This document shows, in pieces, positions 13,973 through 26,500 of a stretch of DNA of 64,000 nt (its first letter is position 1; each line of letters starts with the position of its first letter). The notes beneath the pieces were generated by a model. That model saw only the letters and a program-made list of their open reading frames with translations, was not told the DNA's origin and did no database searches. The position numbers were made by a program, and so were the translations under genes. The DNA is from Sebastes aleutianus (taxonomy: Eukaryota > Chordata > Actinopteri > Perciformes > Sebastidae): positions 16,491,326-16,555,325 of the forward strand of contig CAKAKS010000038.1 of NCBI GenBank assembly GCA_916700875.1, written 5' to 3'.

Positions 13973-14313
13973 TTAAAGGAACAGTGTGTAACATTTAGGA
14001 GGATATTTCAGCAGAAATTGAATATAATATTAATAAGTATGTTTTCTTTAGTGTATAATCACCTGAAACTAAGATTCATTGTGTTTTCGTTACCTTAGAA
14101 TGAGCCATTTATACCTACACTGAGGGTGGGTCCTCTTCACAGAGCCGGTGGCCATGTTTCTACAGCAGCCCGGAACAGACAAACCAAACACCGGCTCTAG
14201 ATAGGGCCTTTCACATTTTCACATTTTTTGCGTCCTCGCACACAGGGGGAAGTTTCAGTTGGTTGCAATCTGCAACCTCACCGCCAAATCCTACAAACTA
14301 ACTGCACCTTTAA
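13973..14313. mobile_element. TTAA-flanked miniature element
   Basis: Bounded by TTAA on both sides with ends AAGGAACAGTGTGTAACATT and (inverted) AAGGTGCAGTTAGTTTGTAG. TTAA target use is the mark of piggyBac-type insertion. Ends 72 bp before ctnnal1 exon 2. Confidence 0.7.
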
Positions 14314-14385
14314 ATAATTGGCTACAGCAAAAGTAAAGTATGTGTCTTAATGTGTCTCCTTGTCCTTCTCCACACATCCTTGCAG

Positions 14386-14575
14386 ATCACCACTCTGATC
14401 AACCATAAAGACAAGCCAAAGAAGTCAGAGCGCACCCTGGCAGCCATACACAGGGTGGGCCAGGCAGTGAGTGTGGCTGTGGGACGCTTTGTCGCCGTCG
14501 GAGAGGCCATCGCCACCGAGAACCAGGAGCTCAAGGATGAGATGGGTCAAGCCTGCTTCGAGGCACGCAGGGCAG
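14386..14575 (+). CDS. ctnnal1: ctnnal1 coding exon 2
   Basis: 190 bp, acceptor CTTGCAG and donor GTAGGC; ends after the first base of a Gly codon. Encodes residues 1-63 of the visible protein, from ITTLINHKDK to FEARRAG. This is the start of the vinculin-family helical region; its opening matches the exon 1/exon 2 junction of vertebrate alpha-catulin. The following 4.7-kb intron contains inverted-repeat elements at 16886-17170 and 18579-19001. Confidence 0.95.
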
Positions 14576-17500
14576 GTAGGCCGGATCTTATTATGTACTC
14601 CACATTTCACTGAATCGCTGCCCTTAAACTCAACACATCGCTGAGTGTTTCTCTTTTGGGGGAAATAGAGACGGCACTTATTCTGTGGTCGCAAATTGAT
14701 GTTGTAAAACTACGCGAGGGTGCTTCATCCTAAAGGCTTTTTCTTCATAGTGGATACTGTATCTTCCTGTCACAAGCATTGCCATGGCTTTATGGTGTTC
14801 ACAAATTGCCATTGAGGTCGTTATAGCTGGTCAGCCAATAAGACTCATCAGTGTTTATTTGTTAAGACAAACTGTGACAGTTTCATAAAGCACCAGGCAT
14901 CACCTTCAGGCATCACAGTGTTATCAAGTTTGAGCAAGTTTCGATTTGTCTGGACAGCCCGGCTGTCAGACAGCGTTACACCAGAGGACCTCCAGAGTCT
15001 TCTAAAGACATTGTTGTTATTAGGTTGGAAGTGAAAAAGTGCTTCTTCACCCAAGGGTGTCGTGTAGAAGGAAGGAATGAATGTGTCTGCGCTGGCTGGG
15101 AAAGCACTGCATAATAGATTCTGATAGGAGACTATACGCATCAGGCTGTTGGCCAGATTGAAGAAGTTTTCCCGATATTCACTGCCTCATGGATTGCTTC
15201 TGTGTTACACTGAGAAATATTTCTCCACCTGAGGTCAGGACGGCTCATTTTTTTTCAAGGATTTGAATCTGCTTGCTGGGCCCGTCTGTGTGGAGTTTAA
15301 ATTTCTCCCCATGTCTGCATTTCTGCGGTTTCCTTCCCTTTCTAAAACATGCAGGTTAGGTGATAGACCTGTCCGAGATGTGAGCTGCAAGAGTCTCCAT
15401 CCTCCTGCGAATCCGAAAAGATAATCTGCTTGATGGATGTATGGGTATATCAGGAGCAAAACAGTAAACAACTGAGAGAGACAAAGAAGTACGGAGGGTC
15501 GTAGGAGGGGTGGAAACAGTGACAACCAGTGTGAAGGAACAAGAATGTGTGGATCAGCCTTTACGGCACTGTCAGCTTTTATTGAACCAGAGAAAGGAGA
15601 GGTGTCACAAATGTGTGTCTCTCAGTGTTTCTTGTAACATTTTGCCATTAAAATGCCGTCTAAAAATACACACGTCAACCCCGTATCTTCCTGTCTATCT
15701 AGACTTTTCTTACAATTCTTCGTTTAGATAGTTGTCACCACTTGCTCAGTGCAACACTTCTTTATATATGGAAACTTTGTTCTTATCAAGCAAAACAAGG
15801 ACCTCATTTAGCCTTCTGCAGAGCAGACCGGAAACAATTTCGCATTGGATAAGAATTTTAGACACAACACCGTGATAATAGGTTTACGTCGGGGGAACCG
15901 GCTTGTGTAGCAAAGCGTTTAATCCTCACACTGCGTTGATTTGTAAAGACGGCTAAAACTCAGACAAAGAGAGCGCTGGTGGGAGGGGGAGAATAGACTG
16001 ATGAGAAAATGTGTGTGTGAATGTGTGTGTAGGTGAGGCCAAGTGTGTGTGTGTGTGTGAAAATGTCTGGATTTGTGTGCCCACTGTGACTAATTTATTC
16101 TAGTTCTTCTCACGTTCCTCTTAGGGAGGTGTTTTCACAGTTTTCCCTAGCACTTCTCCTGACAGACACCTTACAACTGTTCCCTGATTTAAAAAAGAAA
16201 AACTTTTTGTCTCTCTGACCATTCTATTTAAAATGATGGAGACATCTTCAGGAATTAAAAAAAGAAATACTTTTTAGAGGCTTTAAGTCTCCAGGAGAGA
16301 GAGAGAGAAAGGCTAGTTAGTGAAGAGGGATTGGCATTTGTCTAATACCTAGCCGCGGGGAGAGTTTAATCAGGCAGTCTTCAGCCTTGTGTGCTATAAT
16401 GAATGAAATAAAGGCAGGCTGAAAGCACTAGTTTAATTAGATGCTACCCATCATCAGAGCGCTGGAGAGATCCAATGAGGCAGGTCAGTGAAGGCAATCT
16501 GTGTTGGATCTCTGTCTGTCTCTTTCACTCAGCCTCTCTGTGTCATTCTCACATTCACGTGCTTCTGTCTCACTTTCTCTTTCTCCCTCAGAAAGTTTCA
16601 AGATAAGATGGTAATTAGGATCAAAATAAAGTCATAGCACACACAGTATGTGAGTGTTTAAATACTGGACTAGAGGTGCAGGGCAATAAAAAAGAGGGAA
16701 TAAGCTTGCCTCTAAGAGCTATACCCACACATTAAGGATCGGGCTTTTTAAATATTTTACTCATGAATGATATATAAATAATACAGAAACACGTCTACAG
16801 CAATGGTAGCAGGTCTGTGAGGCTGTACTGAGGCACAGCGGTGCTTTGAGCTAAATGCAAACATGCTGATGTGCAACAGAGCAACCTTCGGGTCTGAAAA
16901 GTGAAGCCAATGGCGGAAGTGCCTTAAACTTGCATTCTTTCTAACAGCCAGCAGGGGGCGACTCCTCTGGTTGCAAAAAGAAGTCTGATTGTAAAGAAGT
17001 CTATGAGAAAATGACCCTACTTCTCACTTGATTTATTACCTCAGTAAACATTGTAAACATGAGTTTATGGTCTCAATCGCTAGTTTCAAGTCTTCTTCAA
17101 TACAGCATGATGTTCATTTAGTAAATTATGGTCCCATTTAGAGTCAAATAGACCATAAAGCAGGGTACAGCTAAGGCTGATGGGGATGTCATTACTTTTT
17201 AAGGTATTTGTTTGTAAACCAAAGTACTGGACAAATCAAAATGTTGAGCTGCTGGCACTAGATGAGAAAGTTAAGGAATAACTTAAGTCATCCCGCGGGA
17301 TCAAGTTTCATCACAATCCACTGACAGACATTGCCATCCATTGAGTCATGCAAGATTGACTGCCTGCAAGCAAGCGCTGTACACACACATCAAGGATCGG
17401 CCTTTCAAGTTTTCACCTATGAATAATACATTTACAGAAAAAAGTAGAATTCATTACACCTGATGCATGATTCTCCATGTAGGAACAAACACCTTTTTTT

Positions 17501-20500
17501 CACAGTGAACAGAAGTTACAATGGTCTGTTTTACAGTTAAGGTCATGAAAATCCATCATCCAGTCCATACCATCCATAATCTGGGATTTAGAGAGGAGAG
17601 TTGGCTCCCTCTGATTTCCACCCTGCTAGTGTCACGGGGGTTGAGCAGCATTCTTTGCGAGCCAGGCCTAAATGTTTTAACTGGTTAGCGGAGCTGGCAC
17701 TGAAAAGCAGCCTGTCGGATGCAATCAGTTCGTCAGTGCTGCTTCGTAGGACCAGCCAAACCAAATAGACAGCCAAGCTGCATGACCCGATAGAGACCTC
17801 CCCCTCCTTTCTGAGCTCTCTCTTTCTGAGAGATTTCTCTCCTCCTCCCTCTTGCTCTTAACTCTGGACCTTTTCCCCTTGATAGGGACTATTTTGGGGA
17901 TGGGATTTCAGCCTAAAAAGCTCTGTATTCTTCCCTATTTGGGGGCAAGTAAGAGCAGGTTAGAAAGAGAGAAAAGGGAAAGTTGGACATTGTACGAATA
18001 TTTAGCATTTGCATATTTCACGCCAGAGCAAATTCATGGCATGTTTGCAAATTGTGTTTTTGAGGGCCTTAGTTGTCTCACGTCACCCAGAAAGCATGCC
18101 AGTAGTGTTTGGGTCAGGCTTTCATAGCTGTCGTACCACTGTGCTGAATATAGCACCGTTGTGTTTCGTCCTGTCTAGGATGGTATGTTCTCCTATAGAG
18201 GTGAAGACTGGCAGATTGGAAGAGCATTGTGCCGTAGTGTTGTCTGGCCTATCTTATCATTTGACCACCCATCCTTTCATTTTCTGCCTCTTGTCTGGGT
18301 CCAGTTGCAGCAGGCAAAGCAAATGAGCCTAAAGGTTTTTTCTGGCCACCCACATCCTCCGGCTCTTCAGAGGGAATCCCAGGACGCGCTCAGGCCAGAT
18401 GGGATGTATAAACCCTCCAGCATGTTCTGACTCGGCCTCCCCAACTGGACTCTTTCTGAATCATCTGACAGACAGACAGAAAAGTCTCACAAACTGTCTA
18501 GATCAATATAATCAAAATATACACAAGTCTAGAAAGAATGAAAGTTAAGAAATTCTGTTCTGGTTGTCATGTTTGAAGCATAGACTGTATATAAGAAGTG
18601 GACGTAGTCACCGTGACATCACCCATTGGTTTTGGACCGCTGCTTTGAAGCCTCGTGTTCGACTCCCAGTGACCTGTCAATCACAAGGTAGCCAGACCCT
18701 AAAGCATACCCTGCTTTATGGTCTATTTGACTCTAAATGGGACCATAATTTACTAAATGAACATCATGCTGTATTGAAGAAGACTTGAAACTAGCGATTG
18801 AGACCATAAACTCATGTTTACAATGTTTACTGAGGTAATAAATCAAAAGTGAGAGGTAGGGTAATTTTCTCAGAGACTTCTATACAATCAGACTACCTTT
18901 TTGTAACCAGAGGAGTCGCCCCCTGCTGGATATTAGACAGAATGCAGGTTTAAGGCACTTCTGCATTGGCTTCAGCTCTCAGACCTGGAGGTTGCCCAAT
19001 GGTTTGAAGTATTGTTTGTCCAGTGAGTTACATGCAGTGAGGAAGCCTTATACAGATTTAAAATTTGGGGAAAACGAGAGCACTGGTTTGAGATCAGTAC
19101 TCTGTATCGACAGATGCCCAGAGTTCAGGGATATGAATCGGTAGCAGGAGAGAAAAAGTCAGATTGTTACATCCATATACACCAACACAGTTTATCAGCC
19201 CAGCTAGTTTATCAGCTCTGCTGCTGAACCTAACAATCCCCTTCTCTCCTCTCTTACAGGTGATGCCATAGCCCAGCTGACAGACGTGGGATCACCCTTG
19301 CCGTCCCAGACAGACGGACGTGTCACGGTGTTCAGCGATAGGACAGGGATGGTTAAGGCTGCCCGCTTGCTCCTCTCTTCAGTAACTAAAGTCCTGGTGC
19401 TGGCCGACCGCATCGTCATCAAACAGATAATCACATCACGCAACAAGGTGAGACATGCAAAATGTGAGATGTCACAACCTTTTAAGGACGCGCATAAGCT
19501 CTCTTGCACTCACACACAGTGGTCCACACATACAGTAAATACACACACACACACACACACACAGGCCTTAGTAAACTCCATCCTGAGTCCTTTATTTCCT
19601 CACTGGCTCCCTGAAGGGAGTACTCTGGAGGTAATTTGAGGGAAGCAGCACATTTAGTGATCACATAAAAGCACAGAGCAAGAGACCGTCTCTCTCCATC
19701 GTACCTGGCTATGCTCTTAGTCAGACAGCGGGATATGGATGTAGCTGTAGACCGAGCCAAGAATGGAAACAGGGGGCCTAATCATGACTGGTTAGCCTCG
19801 TTTTGGACAGACAGTCGACAGCCCCCTGTTCTACATTACTGGCAAACACAATTACATCTCTTCCTCCTCTTTGTCTGGCGAGGACAAAAGCTGCTGCGTT
19901 AGCGCTGCCAGCGAGCCTACCCTCGGCAGCTAAATTAGCAGCTACATATAATAGACTACTATTAACTAAAATGTAGGTTAGGAACCACTTAATCTGGTGG
20001 TTTTATTTTTGGAGATCACTGATGTGATTTAGCCATTAATACTACAAGAAAGAGCGCTGGAGTAACACAGAAATAGAATGTAAAATATTGGAATATATAT
20101 CACAGTCCAATAACTCTTATTCTTGGTCGTGTTGTAAGGTAAGGCTTCTTGGGATATAAACACGGTGCATGATACTCTCAGATGTTTTTGCAATTCCTGC
20201 TGATATCCAGTAAGATCAGGAACAGGTTGTTGGGATGCACCAATCCAACTTTTTTCAGTCCCGATATTGATACCTGGGCTTTAGGTATCGGCCGATACCG
20301 AGTACCGATCTGATACCGATCTGTGTTTAATTAACAAACTGTATGCCTCACTGTGTGGAAGTGACTGGCATCGTTCTTTTATGCATAAGGCACATCAGGC
20401 TTGACTTAAACATTGCTTTCTTAACTTCATAAAACAAAATGTAACAAAAAAATACACAGATACAAAATTTTGTGAATTGTTTTTTATTATTAAAATAATA

Positions 20501-23500
20501 AATCGTACATCAGCAACTTGGTAAAAAATCCTCAAACTAAAACAGGAATTTAAAATATCAGTATATAAGGTGCATAGTATATAAATATAGAACTGTATTG
20601 GCTAGATTGGCCCCATTGTCACCGATACCTGTTCTAACTATTTGAGTCAGTATCGGCCCGATATCGGTATTGGTGCATTCCTAGTTGTTACAGTGTGGAA
20701 GGACTTAAAAAAAAACATATGTGGCCATTCACTGTTCTACTCTTCTCTCTTGTCACTCCTCTCAGGTCCTGGTTACCCTCGACCATCTGGAACGAGTCAG
20801 CACCTTCCAGGAATTTGTACAGATTTTCAGCCAGTTTGGCAATGAGATGGTGGAGTTCGCCCACCTCACCGGAGACAGACAGAACGTGAGTAGCATGTGA
20901 AGGAACCAACTCTTTTTCAGTTTTAAAGAAACAGTGTGTAACATTTCAGGAAATCTATATGCTGAAACTAAGAATCGTTAGGGAGCGGGTCCTCTTCACG
21001 GAGTCCGCCATGTTGCTGCGCCATGTTTCTACAGTAGCCCAGAACAGACAAACCAAACACCGGCTCTAGAGAGAGACTTTCACCACCATAGGAAGGCCAC
21101 CGTAGTTCTCCGGCACACTTGTGAAACTGCGGTAACGTGAGCCGCAGAGTGCTAAACCGTAGTACCGCCAGCCGACATCTGAATTCCGTTGCTCCTAAAG
21201 TCGTGTTGCTATGGTAAGGATGGCCTCTGAGCGAGGTGAATGGCGTTACCATGTTACCACACGTTACCGCAGATTTGGAAAGGGATGAGTGAGGTACTCA
21301 GTTGGTTGCAATCTGCAACCACTTCACTAGATGCCGTCAAATCCTACACACTGTACCTTTAAGACTGTCAAAATCACAAGCACACTATAACGTTCTCTCT
21401 ATAAATGAAGTGTATATGTGGTCTAACCTGGATATAGTGTGGTTTATGAATATGCAGTAATTTGACTCTTTGTTTCTGCAACACTGAGCACATTTTGTTT
21501 ATTCGTGTAGCTGTAATCCTCTAACAAGCAGTGGTTTTCTAAACATTGTACTCTGAATGTGCAAGCAGGTGGTGGAATTGGACTGCGAGACCTGCAGCAC
21601 TTGCACTGTGAATGTGCAGGTGAACTCAGAACAAATCAATAATTCAAGCATCAAATATTTACTCTTCCAGAAAAACAAAAAAAACAATGAAGTAACAAGG
21701 CTTCTCCAGGCTTCTCTGGTATTTCTGCAAATATTTCTTTCTGTATCTATTAATTCAACTCTTATAACCCATGTCTCAGCCCATAAAAGAAACGTCCAGG
21801 TCAGCTATGACTCATACTCCTCAAACACTGTTTACATCACCATTCGGTGTTGATGTAAACTGACCTATGCTTCCAGCAATGCATTCTCTCTGCAATATAT
21901 CAGCTTAGTTGATTTGCACAACAAAACTTTTGCTTTCAAGCTTTAGAAAAAAACAGTCCAACCTAGGGTTTCTAACTTTGTTCTGTCAAAGACTGCTAAT
22001 CCTTCTTTGATGCATACATTCAGCCTCTGCAGCTAAAGCGCTTTGCCTGCAGAAGCTGATGTAAAGTGCCCCGGCTGCGATATCTAGACAGGGAGAGAGG
22101 ATGGACCATCCCTCTTTTCTGAATTTCTCCGGGGCACGTGTTTTGAAACACACATCATGTCTCTCCCTAACGCAATGCAGCTAATGCTCCCTTTCCCTCA
22201 TTTGCCACTTTGTTTTCTTTAGCTTTTCTTGTCGTATTCACTCCCACTCATGCGCAAGCACACAGCCCCTTTAGAAAATCTACCATCTTCGTCTATTGAA
22301 GCCAGATGAGCACAGAGGCAAAAATAACGACAGATAATCACATCGTCTTTGTGATCTATGGGGAAGTAATGGGAGAGGAGTTGATTCAGCTGCCTTTTCC
22401 AAATCCCTAAATACCCGATACGCGCTGTCTATTTCTGTTTGGAATACATGCAGCAGGTCATACACGCTGCATCTTCCTTCCTATTCTGGTAGCGTCTCTT
22501 TTTATTAGGGGACAATTAACCTAGGAAGTTTCATGTGTGTATAAACTTGGAGAGGAATCTGTGTCACATTTGTGTGTGTCCCTTCCTACCAGCATGAAAG
22601 AGATTTGTTGCATATACTTTTGATGCTTCATGTCCCTCGGACTCCCAGAGAGTTCTTAGAAGCTGCAACTGAAGTAAAGCCACCCATTACCATCTGCTGT
22701 GTGTGTTTGTGCTGTAGGACTTGAAGGATGAGAAGAAGAAAGCCCGGATGGCAGCAGCCCGAGCAGTGCTGGAGAAATGCACCATGATGCTCCTCACAGC
22801 TTCCAAGGTAAACAGTTGCGCTGGACCTCTGGGCGAGGGTTATGGATTAAGTCCAGCTTAAAGATTTAAGGCCTTCTCGAATTTATTTAATTTCAAGGCT
22901 TCTCAAATGTTGCGATCAATGGTAATACCCACAACTCAAAGTCACGTAATCATTAAAAAAAACACCAAAGGGAGTGAAAAGGTGAGTAGAAGTTGAGTGG
23001 AGGAGGGCACGAGCTTTGACATTTCACGTCGAATTCCTTCCAAAGACTTGCCTGAGGCACCCAGATTGCGAGTCGGCGCGGATCAACAAGGACGCCGTGT
23101 TCCACCGGATGCGCTGCGCCCTGGAGCAGGTCATCGAGATCGTCACCGAGGCTCGGAGCTGCGGGGAGAACAAGATCCTTCCCGCCAGCATCTATAACGG
23201 CATCAAGGACTTCAAGGTAGGATCACACATTGGACTTAGTGAAGGTGTCTGTGATGTTAAAGGGATAGTTCGGATTTTTTGAAGTGCGGTTGTATGAAGC
23301 ACACTATCCCTTTAAGTAATGATCCTCTTGTGGGTGAAGCATCATGCTGAGCAAGTTAAATTAGCTGTTTCAAAATCACTTTCGAAAAATATCAGTAACA
23401 CAATCTTAAACAAACAGGTGACAGGTGACATTAGTCGTGGCTCTGTGGGAGTGTTGATTTGTGGTTGCAGCATTAACATTTTAACATTCACTGAATCAAT

Positions 23501-26500
23501 ATGTAGGACCAGACCTATCTATTTTATGATTTGGTTAATACGGTCGTGTGAATCACCATAAACCTACACCACTGTGACTAATCTTCTCCCTCCTCTTTGT
23601 GCACTGTCAAATGAAAGAAAAACAACAAAAAAATGTTTTGAAGGGGTCCTTTCCATTGAGATGAAAGAAGAAGAAGAAGAAGAAAGTATTTTAATGAAAG
23701 GGCCCAGAGATGCGCATGGCTTTTAATAAATGGCTTCATAGCTCTTAATGGCAGAGTTTAACTAAAAGCTTGTGTAAACCTGTCATCTCAGGACACATGA
23801 GCAGAGACGTTACTTCTATTAAAATAGATCTTTGTTGAAAAAGAAAAGAGACACAGGGGGGAGAAAAATGCATTAGCTTTCATGTTTGTGTACTTGAGAT
23901 GCTGTTTGCAGAACTTATTGTGCACTTTTGACAGCACAAGGTGAGTCTTAGGCTGAACCCACATCTCACAGTCCTTGTTATTTAGTGACAAGGTCAAGTG
24001 CATAATGATAATGAGTTTTTGTACCCTCAGGACATGGGTTATTGAAACTCTTGTGTGCGTCGCCACCTCAATCTGCTCCTCCCTAATTCCCAACCCTCCC
24101 CACTCATGCAGTCCAGCGTGGAGTGCCTGCGGGAGAACCTGTACTCCGTGTCCCCCCAGAGCATGGGCAGCCAGCTGGAGGCGCTTGTGGAGCGGACAGA
24201 GGACTTCACTGATTCGGCCTACACCAGCCACGAGCAGCGGCAGGCCATCCTCGGTCTGTGCCAGCTGGCGCGCCAGGACGCTCAGCAGCTGGTGCACGCC
24301 TGGGTTGAAGCGGTATGTTGGCACAAGCAGGCACGCTCACACAGATGCTCATACACCTACAGGAATATTCATAAAAACATATGCTGTCATATAAAGGATA
24401 ATAAGTACCTCATATGTACGATAATAACATGCAAGACAGAGTCATCCAAGCAAAGTTAGTTGGATTACTGTTGTTAGTTTAAGGGATGGTGGAAAGTTGG
24501 TGAGGTTATACACTAAATTTAATATTTAATATCTTGTGTGTGTATTTTTTATACTGCAGGCGGTGTCTGTTCAACACACACACACCCACGCACATTAAGA
24601 CTCCCTCCCCGACTCACCCAGTCATCCTTTTTGCCTGCGCACTCTTCTTTTCATACATCCCTCCTGGAACAACGGAGCGTGATAACTAACCTGAATAACC
24701 ACTTTCATCGAGGCTCGTTCAGCCGAGAGAGAAACATCACGTAGTGTTCAGTTTCTCACTGCCATTCAGCAGCAGAGTCTCCTTGGCCTTCGAAAATTGA
24801 TGGACTTACGAAACACAAGTCGTTATGTTTCAGCTTCTCATTGTAAAGTTTTTTTTTTTCAGTGTGTTCAGAGTAGACAGAGAGACTGCTGCCACATAAT
24901 TGTACAGTAGTGCCTCATCTAGTCTCTGCAATCGAAGGTCATCTGGAGAACTGAAAAGACCAGTGATGTTTTGAAATTGCCGAGAGCGCTTCTGAATGTG
25001 TGGGGGTTCTGCACCAATTTGTGGTTTTGATTCTTATTGTGGAAATTTTAGTAGAATATATAGTTTTCATTCCAATTGGAGCTGAGGGTCTGAAAGTATA
25101 AATTGTAATAATTGGTTTTAATCATTACAGTTTGATTACACAAAATTGCATATATAAATGCCCAACTTTTTTGGCATATTCAGACTATAGACTATATATA
25201 AAGATGGACGACACGTCTCCACTTCCTCCCACTGTACAGAAATGAAGCCAAAATATCCCGACACAGGATCTTCAATCTTGAGATTTTGCTGTCATTTGGA
25301 AGCAAAGTCTGCACAGTAGTGATCGGGCGGTGGAGCTACGGCATTGAGGTCACCCGCCCGAACCAATTGCGAACTGAGCACGGCCGCAGCTTGTTAGCGA
25401 GAGAGACTCCCAGCTGTCAATCATGACGTTTCTCCCCCTTTTTATAGCATCAAATAACTAATTTAAACCAAACTTATTAGAAAAAATTACCCAAAATGAC
25501 AGAAAGCATCTTTGGAAAAAATGATTTTACCTGTACTTTGACTTTTTAGTTTGGCCCATCCGCTTTTTAGTTTGGCCCATCCGCTAACATGGAGGGGGCT
25601 TTCTTTGGAAAAAATGATTTTACCTGTACTTTGACTTTTTAGTTTGGCCCATCCGCTAACATGGAGGGGGCGGGACTTATGACCTATACTGCAGCCAGCC
25701 ACCAGGGGGCGATCGAGATGTTTTGACTTCACATTTGGGGGGCTGTCGTGTCGTCCATCTTTCTATATAGTCTATGATTCAGAGCATAATAGGTCACAAA
25801 TGTAATTGGAAAGTCAAAAACCACGATATTAAGACCCAAAGTTAATTTTCCAACCCAGTTATTTTCTATTGCCATACTCTTCCAAGGTAATAATGTAGGT
25901 TTGTATGTTGGGTCTCATGTTTTCATTCCCCTCTTCCTCTCTCTGTCTCACTGGAGCAGCAGTCTGTCCATGCCAAAGAAGCCACAGAGGACATGGAGGT
26001 GGCCATCCTGAAGACATGCCAGAGCGTCAGTGACCTCCGACGTGAGGTGAGCAGCAGTCTGTCTCATCTCGGCCCGTCTGCCCTCTGAGTCTGAATCCAG
26101 AGAGACACAGACATGACAGGGATGTGTCTCTCTGTAGCTGGTTTCCCACTTTCCTTTTTCACATCACTCTTCAGCTTTTCTGCCGTCTCTATGTCAACTT
26201 AACTATGTCACTGCTCCTCTTCTTTTTTTCCTTGCTCCCTCAAAATCCACCCTCATTCATGCCTCTCACTCATCTTTCTTTTTCTTGTGTGTTCGCCCGC
26301 CTCCATTACTCCCTCCTCTTGTTATTCTGCAGTTTAATCTGTGATTCCTCTTCCAGCTCCATAAGGTGGCAGTCGTTCGTGCCACTGACTTGCTCAAAGT
26401 TCACGGCGAGCAGTTGCCTCTGCGGGCTCTCAAAGCTGCAGGCGCCGAGGGGAACCTGGAGGCAGTGGCGGAGTATTCGCGCACGCTCACCGAGCAGAAG

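Larger units (their letters stand above)
1..14385 (+). other. presumed ctnnal1 intron 1 (3' part)
   Basis: No coding exon could be recognised in these 14.4 kb on either strand. The first ctnnal1 exon seen (14386) begins at the point where the second coding exon starts in vertebrate orthologues, so this stretch is inferred to be intron 1, with the promoter and exon 1 upstream of the window. It holds inverted-repeat elements (1-511, 8821-9222, 9233-9821, 13587-13932, 13973-14313), a tRNA-like SINE near 175-345, other dispersed repeats (3140-3345, 4220-5075, 5775-6110, 12165-12640) and GT microsatellites. The remaining sequence is plain AT-rich intronic DNA in which I see nothing. Confidence 0.7.
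14576..19259 (+). other. ctnnal1 intron 2
   Basis: A 4684-bp intron with two copies of the CATAGACTG hAT-like element (an inverted truncated one at 16886-17170 and a complete one at 18579-19001) and a short GT/GA-rich stretch near 16010-16065 and 16290-16310. No exon-like reading frame is visible on either strand; the many short open frames look random. Confidence 0.75.

Noticed and set aside
1..14385. Search for ctnnal1 coding exon 1
   Set aside because: No frame resembling the RTRSVEQTLLPLVSQ-type end of exon 1 followed by a donor was found, so exon 1 is taken to be upstream of the window.
23788..24324. 178-codon open frame on the - strand over ctnnal1 exon 7
   Set aside because: Antisense shadow of a GC-rich exon; the + strand reading is the conserved alpha-catulin sequence.
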